Source of the DNA: CAIVAT01 sp964455285
GTDB lineage: Bacteria; Bacteroidota; Bacteroidia; Bacteroidales; FEN-979
DNA: 64,000 bases
Assembly: GCA_964455285.1 (NCBI GenBank)
Contig: CAYVVG010000005.1
Location: 31,237-95,236 of the forward strand
Reading direction: 5' to 3'
Positions 49,940 to 58,643 of the stretch are shown here, one piece after another. Under the pieces are notes generated by a model. The model did not search any database. It was not told where the DNA came from and saw nothing but the letters and a program-made list of their open reading frames with translations. Each line of letters begins with the position of its first letter. Positions within the stretch are counted from its first letter, which is position 1. The translations under genes and the position numbers were made by a program.

Positions 49940-51606
49940 AAGCCGAGGCTGATGCCGGTGAGGAAGTTGTGGGTGGTGCCCTGCATGAGCGTGGGCTGCC
50001 TCCAGACAGAGCCCTCCTGGACGGAACCGCTGTAGCTGACGAAAAAGTACCCGTTGTGGGTGTATTCATACCTGGCCGTGAGCGTGAATTCGCTCCGTTG
50101 CCAGGTTTTGTTTTTGAGGAAGGGCACCCGGTCGACGCCATACCCGGCATTATACACATAGGGGACGTCGTCGCCGTGCCTTGCCAGGGTGTAGGAGGCT
50201 CCGATCCTCACCCCGCGCAGGGGGCGCCAGGCGACATCCGCGCTGAATTCCTCGGAATTCTCCTGCAGGTAATGGCCCAGCACATAGTTGTTCGAGGCGA
50301 ACGTGGTGGTGGGAATGTAATGGTCGTAGGTCATGGGCTGGGTGCGCGTGTACTCGGCGCCCAGCGAGAAGTTTTTCAGCAACAGGTCGTTCACCCGGAA
50401 CCCCGCCTTCAGGCTGGTGAAGTTATGCTGGTCTTTTTTCATCAGCCGCGAGGTCTTCCATTCATCCACGAAGAGGGATGCAAACAAGTGAAGGTGTCGG
50501 ATCTGCCGGCTCGAGAGGTTAACAAAAAGCTGCGAGTTTGAACCGGCATCGTTGATGTAGTTGTTTTTCGTCGCATCCACCGAATTGAAGAAGAGGAAGG
50601 GGATCAGGTAGAGAGGGTTGACATTGATGTCGCTGTAGATGATGGAGTTGCCCACTGAGAGGTCGAGTCCCCGCCAGGGGGTGAAGGTGAAAAGATTGGC
50701 GGCGATGAACTTGTTGCGGTAAACGATCCGGTAGGTGTCGCCGGTGTAATAGGAGCGGCTGCTGTCGATGACATTGGAGTTGAGCCAGCCGTGGAGATAT
50801 TCGAAACTGAACCACTTCACCGGGTCCAGGTGCAGGCGGATGTACGGGAAGGCCGGGGCTTTCCCCGAGAGGATGTTGGTGCCGTGGTATCCGTCGCCCC
50901 ACACCGGGCGGTCGTGGAGCAGCCCGATCGATCCCCAGGAGGCGGAGGCGGTGATGCCGCCCCGCATTTCGCTGAAATCGACCTTGCCGTTCTCATAATC
51001 CTTGTACACCGACCCCTCCTCGAGGGTGAAATAATCGGGGCGGGCCAGGGGAATGCTGGCATTGTTGTCGCGGAGGCTGGCGTAGAACCCGACATGTTTG
51101 CCGACCGACCCGAAAAGGCTGGCCCCCCACCATCGCCGGTAGGCCGAACCGTTCGCGTTGGCCACCGCCCGGATCCCCAGGATGGGCCTCAGGGAGAAGG
51201 CGAACAGCGAGTCGCGGTAATGAAGGCCGGGGGGGGCAAAGGAGAAGGTGACACGTGATGCGTGACGGGTGACGGGGCCGGGGGGGGGGTCTCCCCTCCC
51301 TGTTTGGGGAGGGGCAGGGGTGGGGTAGTCGCGGCAGTAAAAATCCAGTTCCTGCTGCTGCCTTTTCGACAACAGGCTTTTTGGGGCGGCGGTATCGGCT
51401 GCGGCGAGCCTGGCTTCGTTCAGTTTCCGGGCGATATATTCCCTGGAGTAAGGCTTTATGGCTGAGTTCAGCGTGATCACCTTCAGGGCGGCCAGTTCGT
51501 CGAGGAACTCGTAGATGCCGGTGTTCGAAACATCTTCGCTGACGACCTGGGCCGTTGAGAAGAGGGAGGATGCCAGGATCAGCAGGATCAGGATCAGCTT
51601 TTTCAT
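49936..51606 (-). CDS. Wzi-like capsule assembly outer-membrane protein
   Basis: The 556-residue protein has a signal peptide (LILILLILASSLFSTAQ) and a long run of alternating aromatic/polar strands with turns every 10-15 residues, ending in an aromatic C-terminal residue (TGISLGF), as expected of an outer-membrane beta-barrel. The pattern fits the Wzi family that anchors capsule. The position beside the capsule locus supports this. An in-frame repeat at 51248-51327 encodes PTPAPPQTGRGDPPPGPVT, then RHASRVT. The family assignment is by appearance and context. Confidence 0.75.
   Translation of the reverse strand: MKKLILILLILASSLFSTAQVVSEDVSNTGIYEFLDELAALKVITLNSAIKPYSREYIARKLNEARLAAADTAAPKSLLSKRQQQELDFYCRDYPTPAPPQTGRGDPPPGPVTRHASRVTFSFAPPGLHYRDSLFAFSLRPILGIRAVANANGSAYRRWWGASLFGSVGKHVGFYASLRDNNASIPLARPDYFTLEEGSVYKDYENGKVDFSEMRGGITASASWGSIGLLHDRPVWGDGYHGTNILSGKAPAFPYIRLHLDPVKWFSFEYLHGWLNSNVIDSSRSYYTGDTYRIVYRNKFIAANLFTFTPWRGLDLSVGNSIIYSDINVNPLYLIPFLFFNSVDATKNNYINDAGSNSQLFVNLSSRQIRHLHLFASLFVDEWKTSRLMKKDQHNFTSLKAGFRVNDLLLKNFSLGAEYTRTQPMTYDHYIPTTTFASNNYVLGHYLQENSEEFSADVAWRPLRGVRIGASYTLARHGDDVPYVYNAGYGVDRVPFLKNKTWQRSEFTLTARYEYTHNGYFFVSYSGSVQEGSVWRQPTLMQGTTHNFLTGISLGF
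51248..51327. repeat. GC-rich palindromic repeat, copy 3, inside the Wzi-like gene
   Basis: On the minus strand it reads ACCCCACCCCTGCCCC, CTCCCC, AAACA, GGGAGGGG, then GTCACCCGTCACGC units. It has the same parts in the same orientation as copy 2 in fcl, with one orientation relative to each gene. Confidence 0.8.
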
Positions 51607-51617
51607 GGCTACTCCGG

Positions 51618-52622
51618 TTACAGGGTGAAGGTTCCGGTACGGAAGAGCGACCGGTGCAGCGGATCGTCGAACCAGCCGATGGTGGCTTCCAGCCCTTTTT
51701 CGAGGGAGAAAGCCGGTTCCCAGCCGGTCAGGCGCTGCATCTTTGCCGTGCCGGCGCAGAGTCGTTCCACTTCACTCCTTTCAGGCCGGACGCGTTCGGC
51801 GGCATTTCCGATCCTCAACTCTTTTCCCATGATCCCGGCGATCATTCCGGCCAGGTCGCCGATCGTGATCTCGTGGCCGGTGCCGAGGTTGACCACTTCG
51901 CCCACGGCGGCATCACTGCCTGCCGCCAGGAGAAATCCCCGGGCCGTATCGGTCACATAGGTCAGGTCGCGGGTGGGATGGAGCGAACCGAGCGTGATCC
52001 TTCCGTCGCCCTCGCTGAGCTGGGTGATGACCGAAGGGATGATGGCGCGGGTGGACTGGCGCGGACCGTACGTGTTGAAAGGCCGCACGATCGTCACGGG
52101 GGTGCCGAAGGAGCGGTGGAACGATAGGGCCAGGAAGTCGGCCGAGGCCTTGGTGGCGGCGTAGGGCGACTGCGGGTTGACCGGGTGTTCTTCGGTGATC
52201 GGCACGAACCGGGCCGTGCCGTAAACTTCGGAGGTGGAGGTGTGGATGACCCGTTCCACCCCGAGCTGACGGGCCGCCTGCAACACGTTCAGGGTTCCTT
52301 TGACATTCGTATCGACATAGGTATCGGGCGAATGATAGGAGTAGGGGATGCCGATCAGGGCGGCGAGGTGGAACACCGTTTGGCAGCCCTTCATGGCTTC
52401 CCGCACCCCGTTCGGGTCGCGGATATCGCCCTTGAAGATCTCGATAGAATCCTTTATTTGCGGGGGAAGATGGTCGATCCATCCCAGCCGGTCGAGGGAG
52501 TTGTAATGGACCAGCACCCGCACCCGGGAGGTTTGTGTGACCAGCAGTTCGGTGAGGTGGCTGCCGATGAAGCCGGCGCCGCCGGTCACCAGCACGCATT
52601 GATTCCTGAGTTCCATAGGCAT
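51618..52622 (-). CDS. NAD-dependent sugar 4,6-dehydratase, LegB-like
   Basis: The 334-residue SDR shows LVTGGAGFIGSHLTELLV, VRVLVHYNSLDRLGWID, LAALIGIPYSYHSPDTYVDTNVKGTLNVL and HTSTSEVYGTARFVPI, the features of the LegB-type UDP-GlcNAc 4,6-dehydratase. No LegC, LegF, LegG, LegH or LegI homologue is in the window, so legionaminic acid synthesis cannot be claimed. Promoter box at 52634-52641. The two candidate starts (52622, 52616) are both ATG. Confidence 0.88.
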   Translation of the reverse strand: MPMELRNQCVLVTGGAGFIGSHLTELLVTQTSRVRVLVHYNSLDRLGWIDHLPPQIKDSIEIFKGDIRDPNGVREAMKGCQTVFHLAALIGIPYSYHSPDTYVDTNVKGTLNVLQAARQLGVERVIHTSTSEVYGTARFVPITEEHPVNPQSPYAATKASADFLALSFHRSFGTPVTIVRPFNTYGPRQSTRAIIPSVITQLSEGDGRITLGSLHPTRDLTYVTDTARGFLLAAGSDAAVGEVVNLGTGHEITIGDLAGMIAGIMGKELRIGNAAERVRPERSEVERLCAGTAKMQRLTGWEPAFSLEKGLEATIGWFDDPLHRSLFRTGTFTL

Positions 52623-52633
52623 CCCTTATCAGA

Positions 52634-52641
52634 CAAAAATA
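52634..52641 (-). promoter_or_regulatory. Promoter -7 element for the LegB-like gene
   Basis: The minus strand reads TATTTTTG, about 12 nt before the start codon at 52622, so the leader is very short. Confidence 0.55.
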
Positions 52642-52663
52642 GGGATTTCCTCGATTATCACCG

Positions 52664-52671
52664 TACCTTTG
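52664..52671 (+). promoter_or_regulatory. Promoter -7 element for the RlmI-like gene
   Basis: TACCTTTG matches TAnnTTTG, 16 nt before the ATG at 52687. The divergent promoter for the LegB-like gene is 22 bp away. Confidence 0.65.
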
Positions 52672-52686
52672 TCGAAAATCATCGCC

Positions 52687-53841
52687 ATGTCGCCCGCACC
52701 GAAGATCCTCCTGAAACACGGCAAAGAGGCCGCCGTCAAGCGCTTCCATCCCTGGATCTTTTCCGGCGCCATCGATCGCATCGACGAAGCGCCCGCCGAC
52801 GGGGATGTGGTGGAAGTGCAGAGCGCCCGCGGGGAGACGGTGGCGATGGGTCACTTCATGAAGGGTTCGATCGCCGTCAAGATCTTTCACTTCGGACCGG
52901 TCACGGTCAACGAAGATTTCTGGAAAGGAAAGCTGGAGGCGGCGTATCAGTTCCGCACGCGGCTGGGGCTCACGGATGATCCGGGCACGAATGCCTTCCG
53001 GCTGGTTTGTTCCGAAGGCGACCTGCTGCCGTCACTCATCATCGACTGGTACAACGGCGTGGCGGTGATCCAGACCGGCTCGGAAGGGATGCAGCGGCTG
53101 CTGCCGGTTTTCAGCCGGGCACTGCAGGAGATATTTGGCGATAAGCTGACCGCCGTTTACCACAAGGCTTCCGGAGGAGGATTCCTTTACGGCTCTTCAG
53201 ACCCTGTGGAGATCCTTGAGACCGGTCACCGGTTCATGGTCGATTTCGCAACCGGGCAAAAGACCGGCTTCTACCTTGATCAGCGCGGAAACCGCATGTT
53301 CGCCCAGTTCTATGCCCGCGGCCGCAGCGTACTCAACACGTTTTGCTATTCCGGCGCCTTTTCGGTGTATGCCGCGAAAGGAGGGGCCACCCGGGTCCAT
53401 TCGGTGGACAGTTCGCGGCAGGCCATCGAATGGACGGAGGAGAACATGCGGCTGAACGGAATTGACGGAACTTTGCATTCTTCGACTGTGGCCGATGTGA
53501 AGCAGTTTTTAGTCGATTCGAAGGAGGGGTACGATATGATCATCCTCGATCCCCCGGCTTTTGCCAAGACCCACCAGGTGACCAACAACGCCCTGCATGC
53601 TTACATCCACATCAACGCCGAAGCGATGAAAAAGCTGAACCCCGGGGGCATCCTCTTCACTTTCTCCTGTTCCCAGGCCATCCCGCGCGAGATGTTCCGT
53701 TCGGCGGTTCAGTCGGCCGCCATCGAAACAGGCCGCCGGGTCCGGATCATGCATTCCCTGTCGCAGGGACCCGACCACCCGGTAAGTATCTTCCATCCCG
53801 AAGGAGAATACCTGAAAGGACTGATCGTGGAGGTGGGTTGA
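52687..53841 (+). CDS. Class I rRNA methyltransferase, RlmI-like (PUA + SAM-dependent)
   Basis: The 384-residue protein has an amino-terminal PUA-like domain (ILLKHGKEAAVKRFHPWIFSGAI) and a Rossmann methyltransferase with LNTFCYSGAFSVYAAKGGATRVHSVDSS, MIILDPPAFAK (motif IV DPP) and a C-terminal FTFSCSQAI motif. Members methylate C5 of cytosine in 23S rRNA (RlmI). The ATG at 52687 is chosen over a longer frame at 52669 because of the promoter box. Confidence 0.93.
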   Translation: MSPAPKILLKHGKEAAVKRFHPWIFSGAIDRIDEAPADGDVVEVQSARGETVAMGHFMKGSIAVKIFHFGPVTVNEDFWKGKLEAAYQFRTRLGLTDDPGTNAFRLVCSEGDLLPSLIIDWYNGVAVIQTGSEGMQRLLPVFSRALQEIFGDKLTAVYHKASGGGFLYGSSDPVEILETGHRFMVDFATGQKTGFYLDQRGNRMFAQFYARGRSVLNTFCYSGAFSVYAAKGGATRVHSVDSSRQAIEWTEENMRLNGIDGTLHSSTVADVKQFLVDSKEGYDMIILDPPAFAKTHQVTNNALHAYIHINAEAMKKLNPGGILFTFSCSQAIPREMFRSAVQSAAIETGRRVRIMHSLSQGPDHPVSIFHPEGEYLKGLIVEVG

Positions 53842-53880
53842 GACTGTAAAGACCGTGCCTTTTCCTGATTATACACCGCT

Positions 53881-55077
53881 ATGAAGCTTCCGGCACCTTC
53901 CGAATTTGCCCGGCACTGGTCGCTCGACCCGGGCGTTGTCTTCCTGAACCATGGCTCCTTCGGCGCATGTCCGGCACCCATCCTGGAAAAACAGGAGGCG
54001 TATCGCGCCATGCTGGAGGCAGAACCGATCCGTTTCATGATCCGCGAGATGGAGGAACTCTACGAACGGTCGCGGCTGGCCGCTGCCCGATTCGTCAACG
54101 CCGATCCCGGCGGACTGGTCTTTGTTCCGAATGCCACGGCCGGGGTCAACACCGTTTTCCGCTCGCTGCACTTCGATCCGGGCGACGAGATCCTCATCAC
54201 CCATCACATCTATGGCGCCTGCAGGAAACTCTTGGAATATATCGCCGAAACAACCGGCGCGGTGCCGGTGGAGGCGGAATACGGGTTTCCCATCTCATCG
54301 CCGGGGGAGATCACGCAGGCCATCCTGGCGAAAGTCACCCCACGCACGAAGATCGCCCTGGTCGACCACATCACCTCGGCCACGGCGCTGATCCACCCCG
54401 TGGAGGAGATCGTGCGGGAGCTGGACCGGCGGGGCATCGACACGATGATCGACGGCGCCCATGCTCCCGGCAGCATTCCCCTTGACCTGGAACGTATCGG
54501 GGCAGCCTACTACACGGGAAATTGCCACAAGTGGCTCTGCACGCCCAAGGGAACAGCCATCCTTCATGTGCGGCACGACCGGCGAAAAGGGATTGTGCCG
54601 GTGGTGATCAGCCATGCCGGCCATGCGGCCGAGCCTTTCACCGAGCGGTTTTTCTGGCCCGGAACCTGGGATCCTTCGGGGGTGTTGTCGGTGTACGATG
54701 CCATCGAATGGGTGGGTTCGTTGCTGCCGGGGGGCTGGCCGGCGGTGATGCAGCGCAACCGCGACCTCTGCCTGGAGGCCCGGAAGATGATCTGCGACCG
54801 CCTGGGGATCGGATTGCCATGCCCGGATGCCATGATCGCCTCGATGGCCACCTTACCGCTGCCGCCGGCTGAAGTGTTCACCCCCGTCGGTTACAAGGGC
54901 ACCGAGCCCCTGCAGGACCGGTTGTTCCATGATTACGCCATCGAGATCCCGGTCATGAACTGGTCGTGGCCTCCGTCGCGGCTAACCCGGATAGCGGTTC
55001 AGCTATACAATTCGATGGATCAGTACCGGTACCTGGCGGAGGCTTTGGGGGAGGTTTTCGTGACGCGTGACGCGTGA
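53881..55077 (+). CDS. Class V PLP aminotransferase-fold enzyme (isopenicillin-N epimerase-like)
   Basis: The 398-residue protein shows FLNHGSFGACPAPILEKQEAYRAMLEAEPIRFMIRE and the PLP lysine in TGNCHKWLCTPKG, with FFWPGTWDPSG. It is related to isopenicillin-N epimerase and cysteine desulfurases, so it could act as an epimerase, lyase or aminotransferase; the substrate is unknown. The last residues VTRDA and the stop are encoded by GTGACGCG repeats (55060-55077), so the native end may be changed. Confidence 0.88.
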   Translation: MKLPAPSEFARHWSLDPGVVFLNHGSFGACPAPILEKQEAYRAMLEAEPIRFMIREMEELYERSRLAAARFVNADPGGLVFVPNATAGVNTVFRSLHFDPGDEILITHHIYGACRKLLEYIAETTGAVPVEAEYGFPISSPGEITQAILAKVTPRTKIALVDHITSATALIHPVEEIVRELDRRGIDTMIDGAHAPGSIPLDLERIGAAYYTGNCHKWLCTPKGTAILHVRHDRRKGIVPVVISHAGHAAEPFTERFFWPGTWDPSGVLSVYDAIEWVGSLLPGGWPAVMQRNRDLCLEARKMICDRLGIGLPCPDAMIASMATLPLPPAEVFTPVGYKGTEPLQDRLFHDYAIEIPVMNWSWPPSRLTRIAVQLYNSMDQYRYLAEALGEVFVTRDA

Positions 55078-55124
55078 TGTGGCCGGACACCCCGTCAGGG
55101 TCCCCCACCCCGTCAGGGTGCCAC
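55060..55124. repeat. GTGACGCG units and ACCCCGTCAGGGT direct repeats between convergent genes
   Basis: GTGACGCGTGACGCGTGA at 55060-55077 is followed by ACCCCGTCAGGGT at 55089-55101 and again at 55107-55119. The stop codons of the aminotransferase (55075) and of the M4 peptidase (55113) lie in these repeats. Confidence 0.75.
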
Positions 55125-58100
55125 GACCACTTTCCCCGTTGCTAAATTCCCTTTCCCTGTTGCCTTCACCATGTAAATTCCCCGCACAAGGGTAGAGACG
55201 TCGAGGATTGCTTTCCCGCCGGTCATCCCGACACCGGATCGCACGCACACACCCTGCAGGTCGTACACAGCCAGGGTGGTGGTCCTGTCGAGGGCATCGT
55301 CCAGCACAATAGTAACCTGGTCATGGCACGGGTTGGGGAATATCTGCATTCCCCCGGTGCACAGAACCGGTCGTTCTTCTTCTCCCAGCGGACGGTTGCC
55401 CTGGGCGTACCACACGCCCCACTTCGCTTCGCTGATCATCACGGTGGCGCTGGAGGAGGCCGGGTGGATCTTGTCCGGCGACATGGGTATGTAGGCCAGC
55501 ACAGGAGTGCTGTTGTAAGTTCCGCTGAAGATGATCTTGTCGTCGGATTTCGAGTAGTTGGGGTAGCTCAGGGTGGAACCGTTGGCAAAGACCTCGACGA
55601 AATCACCAGTCTCGAGATTTCCGGCCATCACGCTCACCGATCCGCTGTTGCCGTCGAGATAATCGAAGGCGCACACCGATGGGGAGTTCTTCGAAAGCGA
55701 TGGGTTCCCGATGCTGATCCCCTCCGGAATGCCCGACACCAGCTTGAACACCTCGCCGCTACCCCAGGTGCCGGAGGCCTTGCTCCACACATTCATGAAA
55801 CTGATGTCCCAGTAATCGACATTCTGCCCGGTGGTGGAGCTGTTCATCTGGTTGTAGGCGTCGTACATGAGGAACTCGCCGCCGTAATCCCATTCCAGCG
55901 CGTCGGCGTACAGCACGTTGTAGTTCACGATGCCCTGCTGGGTGGTGGGGTTGTACAGGTGCGCAGTGGCCCATTGCGACAGGGCATAACTGTAAACGTA
56001 GATCGCCGAATCCTGGTACTGGGTCACGGCGGCGATCAGCATCCCGTCTTTCGAGACCGCCACATTCGACCATACGGGGTCGTTCTGGATGACCGATTCC
56101 TGGTAGGGCGAAACGAGCGAAATGGCATGGATCAGCTTGTCGCTGCCGATGAACACCGCCACGCTCCCGTTATCGACGATGCTCGGCTTGTTGATCAGCG
56201 GTGTCTGAGAGATGGGGGTGAACTGGTTGCCTGCCGTGTTGGAGATATACAGGGTATTGGGATCCCCGGTGTTAGTGTTGTAAACCAGGATATAGTCCTG
56301 CCCCGGGTTGACGGGCAACGTGTTCTGGTAATTGCCGCCCGCCCCGTCGGTGACACCCACCTGGTCGAAGGCGCTCTTCGCCGCATTCATCTCGGCCGAG
56401 TTGTCTCCGTAAAGATCCTTCGCCGATTGCACCACCGCCAGGCGGCAGTCGATGAACTGCGACGATCGGGTGAGGTAGTTGAACAGCGCCCGGAAGAAGG
56501 TCATCTCTCCTTTGACCATGCCCACCGCGCTGACATATTTGTAGAAGGCGAAGTTGATGATCCCGCTGTTGATATGGACTCCTCCGTTGTCGTCCGACCC
56601 CGTGTACATTTCGTTCACGTGGGCCGGCTGGTAACCGGGATCGCCGAGACTGTTGCCCCCGTTATGGGGATTCGACATGTCGCGCAGGCATCCCGTCGGG
56701 AAATAAGCCGGCTTGGCCACATCTTCGCCGATCTTCCAGTTGACCCGTTCAACTACCGCGGCGGCGATATCAGAAAAGGCTTCGTTCAAAGCGCCGGATT
56801 GATACTGGTATTCGAGATTGGCCGACCCCTGGTCGAACGCATGGCCGATCTCGTGCGCCCCCACATCGAGCGCGCCGGCCAATGGCTTGAAGTAGGTGGC
56901 GCCGTTGCCGTAAATGATGCAGACGCCGTTCCAGTATGCGTTATCGAGACCTCCTCCGTTGTCGTCGGAGGCGTTGATCACGGTCAGCAGCGAGCCGCCC
57001 TGGTTGTTCCAGGAGTTCTTGCCGTGGGTGGTGCGGAAATATTCGTAGGTCAAACCAGAATTGTATTGCGACGAAACCACTTTCGGGCCCCAGCTGTTCA
57101 CCGTCGAGGTGCACAGCGCGGGGCTGAAGGAGGAGCCCGACGGGCTGGTGTAGTTGGCGTCGTACACGCGCAGGGTGCCTTCGTAGTTTTGCGGGTTGAA
57201 CATTGGCCGGGTGACGTCGACCATCAGGTAGGTGCCGTTCTCAAGGTATGCATGGATGGTGCGGCTGACCCCGTTGAGGTCGGGTCCGGTGAAGGTGACG
57301 TCGCCGTCGGTTGGTGTGTTGTTGTATCGATGGAGGATCGAACCGGTGCGGGCGTCGATAAAATACTCCCAACGCTCGAGGAAATTGGGTCTCAGGGTGA
57401 CATGCCAGGCGAGGAAGAGCTGCTTCGGATCGCGGTCTTTCGGGTAGATGACCAGTTCGGTCAGGGGCCCGTTGTACTTCAGCAGGGCCTGCTGGGAAGG
57501 ATCCAGCGCATGCACGGAGGTCAGGTCCCGGAGGTTGTTGAGGGCAATGCCTGCAGCCTGCGACGACGCCAGAGCGGGGGAAAGATCGGTCAGTCCGGGG
57601 GTGGGGTAGGGAAGCCCGGTCAGGAGGTCGATCTGCCCTGACGTGGCATGCAGGATCACTTCGGCACCGTACACCGGCAAACCCTGGTAAACCTGCTGCA
57701 TCTTCACATGCATCATGCCCAGTTCATCGGTCGATTGATGTTTGACGACGAATTCCTGACGTGGGTTGGCCATTCGGAGAAGGGGCCCGAGGGCTTCGAG
57801 ATACGCGAGGCATGCGTTTTCGGTGCCCGCGGGCAGGAGAATGCCGGCGGGATCTCCCGGAATGCTGCCCGAATACCAGATGATCTGACCATGATCATTG
57901 AACCGTTTTTCGCCCGGCAGCAGGGTCCCGCGGTTACTGAAAGGCAGCGGGTGACCGGTCGGCCGGACCGAAGAGATCCGGGCAGAAGCGGCCGGGGAGG
58001 TGATCCCGGGGAGGGCCTGCAGGGGAGCCGGTGAAAACCGGGAACGGGCAGCGATCTTCGACTTGGGGGCGAAAAGGGCCGGCTGGCTGAAGGCGGCCGT

Positions 58101-58154
58101 GACCCCGGCCATAACCAGGACCAGGGCCAGGAGAGAACGTAGATTGGTTTTCAT
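55113..58154 (-). CDS. Secreted M4 (thermolysin) metallopeptidase with T9SS sorting tail
   Basis: The 1013-residue preproprotein begins with a signal peptide, has an FTP/PepSY-like propeptide (about 30-250), an M4 catalytic domain with VGAHEIGHAFDQ (HExxH) and ALNEAFSDIAAAV (Glu ligand), then a beta-propeller-like region (about 620-920) and a T9SS sorting tail (MQIFPNPCHDQVTIVLDDAL...RGIYMVKATGKG). It digests protein outside the cell after T9SS export. The stop lies in a repeat. The small lipoprotein gene 11 nt upstream is probably co-transcribed. Confidence 0.94.
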   Translation of the reverse strand: MKTNLRSLLALVLVMAGVTAAFSQPALFAPKSKIAARSRFSPAPLQALPGITSPAASARISSVRPTGHPLPFSNRGTLLPGEKRFNDHGQIIWYSGSIPGDPAGILLPAGTENACLAYLEALGPLLRMANPRQEFVVKHQSTDELGMMHVKMQQVYQGLPVYGAEVILHATSGQIDLLTGLPYPTPGLTDLSPALASSQAAGIALNNLRDLTSVHALDPSQQALLKYNGPLTELVIYPKDRDPKQLFLAWHVTLRPNFLERWEYFIDARTGSILHRYNNTPTDGDVTFTGPDLNGVSRTIHAYLENGTYLMVDVTRPMFNPQNYEGTLRVYDANYTSPSGSSFSPALCTSTVNSWGPKVVSSQYNSGLTYEYFRTTHGKNSWNNQGGSLLTVINASDDNGGGLDNAYWNGVCIIYGNGATYFKPLAGALDVGAHEIGHAFDQGSANLEYQYQSGALNEAFSDIAAAVVERVNWKIGEDVAKPAYFPTGCLRDMSNPHNGGNSLGDPGYQPAHVNEMYTGSDDNGGVHINSGIINFAFYKYVSAVGMVKGEMTFFRALFNYLTRSSQFIDCRLAVVQSAKDLYGDNSAEMNAAKSAFDQVGVTDGAGGNYQNTLPVNPGQDYILVYNTNTGDPNTLYISNTAGNQFTPISQTPLINKPSIVDNGSVAVFIGSDKLIHAISLVSPYQESVIQNDPVWSNVAVSKDGMLIAAVTQYQDSAIYVYSYALSQWATAHLYNPTTQQGIVNYNVLYADALEWDYGGEFLMYDAYNQMNSSTTGQNVDYWDISFMNVWSKASGTWGSGEVFKLVSGIPEGISIGNPSLSKNSPSVCAFDYLDGNSGSVSVMAGNLETGDFVEVFANGSTLSYPNYSKSDDKIIFSGTYNSTPVLAYIPMSPDKIHPASSSATVMISEAKWGVWYAQGNRPLGEEERPVLCTGGMQIFPNPCHDQVTIVLDDALDRTTTLAVYDLQGVCVRSGVGMTGGKAILDVSTLVRGIYMVKATGKGNLATGKVVVAP

Positions 58155-58165
58155 GGGATGAAGGG

Positions 58166-58588
58166 TTATCGGTTGAATGCAGTGATCAATTCGTTGTAGA
58201 AAGATTCAATGCCGTCGGGAGGGGCTAAGCCGGCCTCTCCCCACTTCACTTCATAGGTTCGCGAGGGATCCTTCAGCATCAGGTAATAGGTCATGTTGCC
58301 CGGGTGGCTGAACCGTTTGCCCCCCAGATCAAGGGCTTCGGCTTTTTTGAACAAGTCGCGGGCGACCGTCCGCTTCAGCTTTCCAATCGCCTTCCATTCC
58401 CCTTTCAATCCTTTGCTGAGGAACAGTTGGCCGTTATCCAGCAGGATGTACTCTTTCAGCATCCCGGTCACACCGCCGCTGCTTCCCGCGACGATTTGCG
58501 ACCCCTTGTGGTTTTTGGGCGTGTATTGCTTTTGCTTGCAGCCGGGAAGGAGGGCTAAAAGCATGAGAGGCAGGAGGAAACGGACCAT
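58166..58588 (-). CDS. Small lipoprotein of unknown function upstream of the M4 peptidase
   Basis: The 140-residue protein has a lipoprotein signal (LLPLMLLALLPGC, then KQKQ). The mature part contains YILLDNGQLFLSKGLKGEWKAIGKLKRTVARDLFKKAEAL and YEVKWGEAGLAPPDGIESFYNELI. I do not recognise the family. It lies 11 nt before the peptidase start, so a joint role is possible but unproven. A weak -7-like TACCTTCG lies at 58610-58617 on the minus strand. Confidence 0.75.
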   Translation of the reverse strand: MVRFLLPLMLLALLPGCKQKQYTPKNHKGSQIVAGSSGGVTGMLKEYILLDNGQLFLSKGLKGEWKAIGKLKRTVARDLFKKAEALDLGGKRFSHPGNMTYYLMLKDPSRTYEVKWGEAGLAPPDGIESFYNELITAFNR

Positions 58589-58643
58589 ATTGCATCGGAT
58601 TTGTTACCACGAAGGTAATAAAATCACCATTCCGATGCAAATG

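Noticed and set aside
55323..57641. A long plus-strand open frame opposite the M4 peptidase
   Set aside because: It is a shadow frame caused by GC-rich codon use; the minus-strand protein has clear domains, and the antisense product has no recognisable features.
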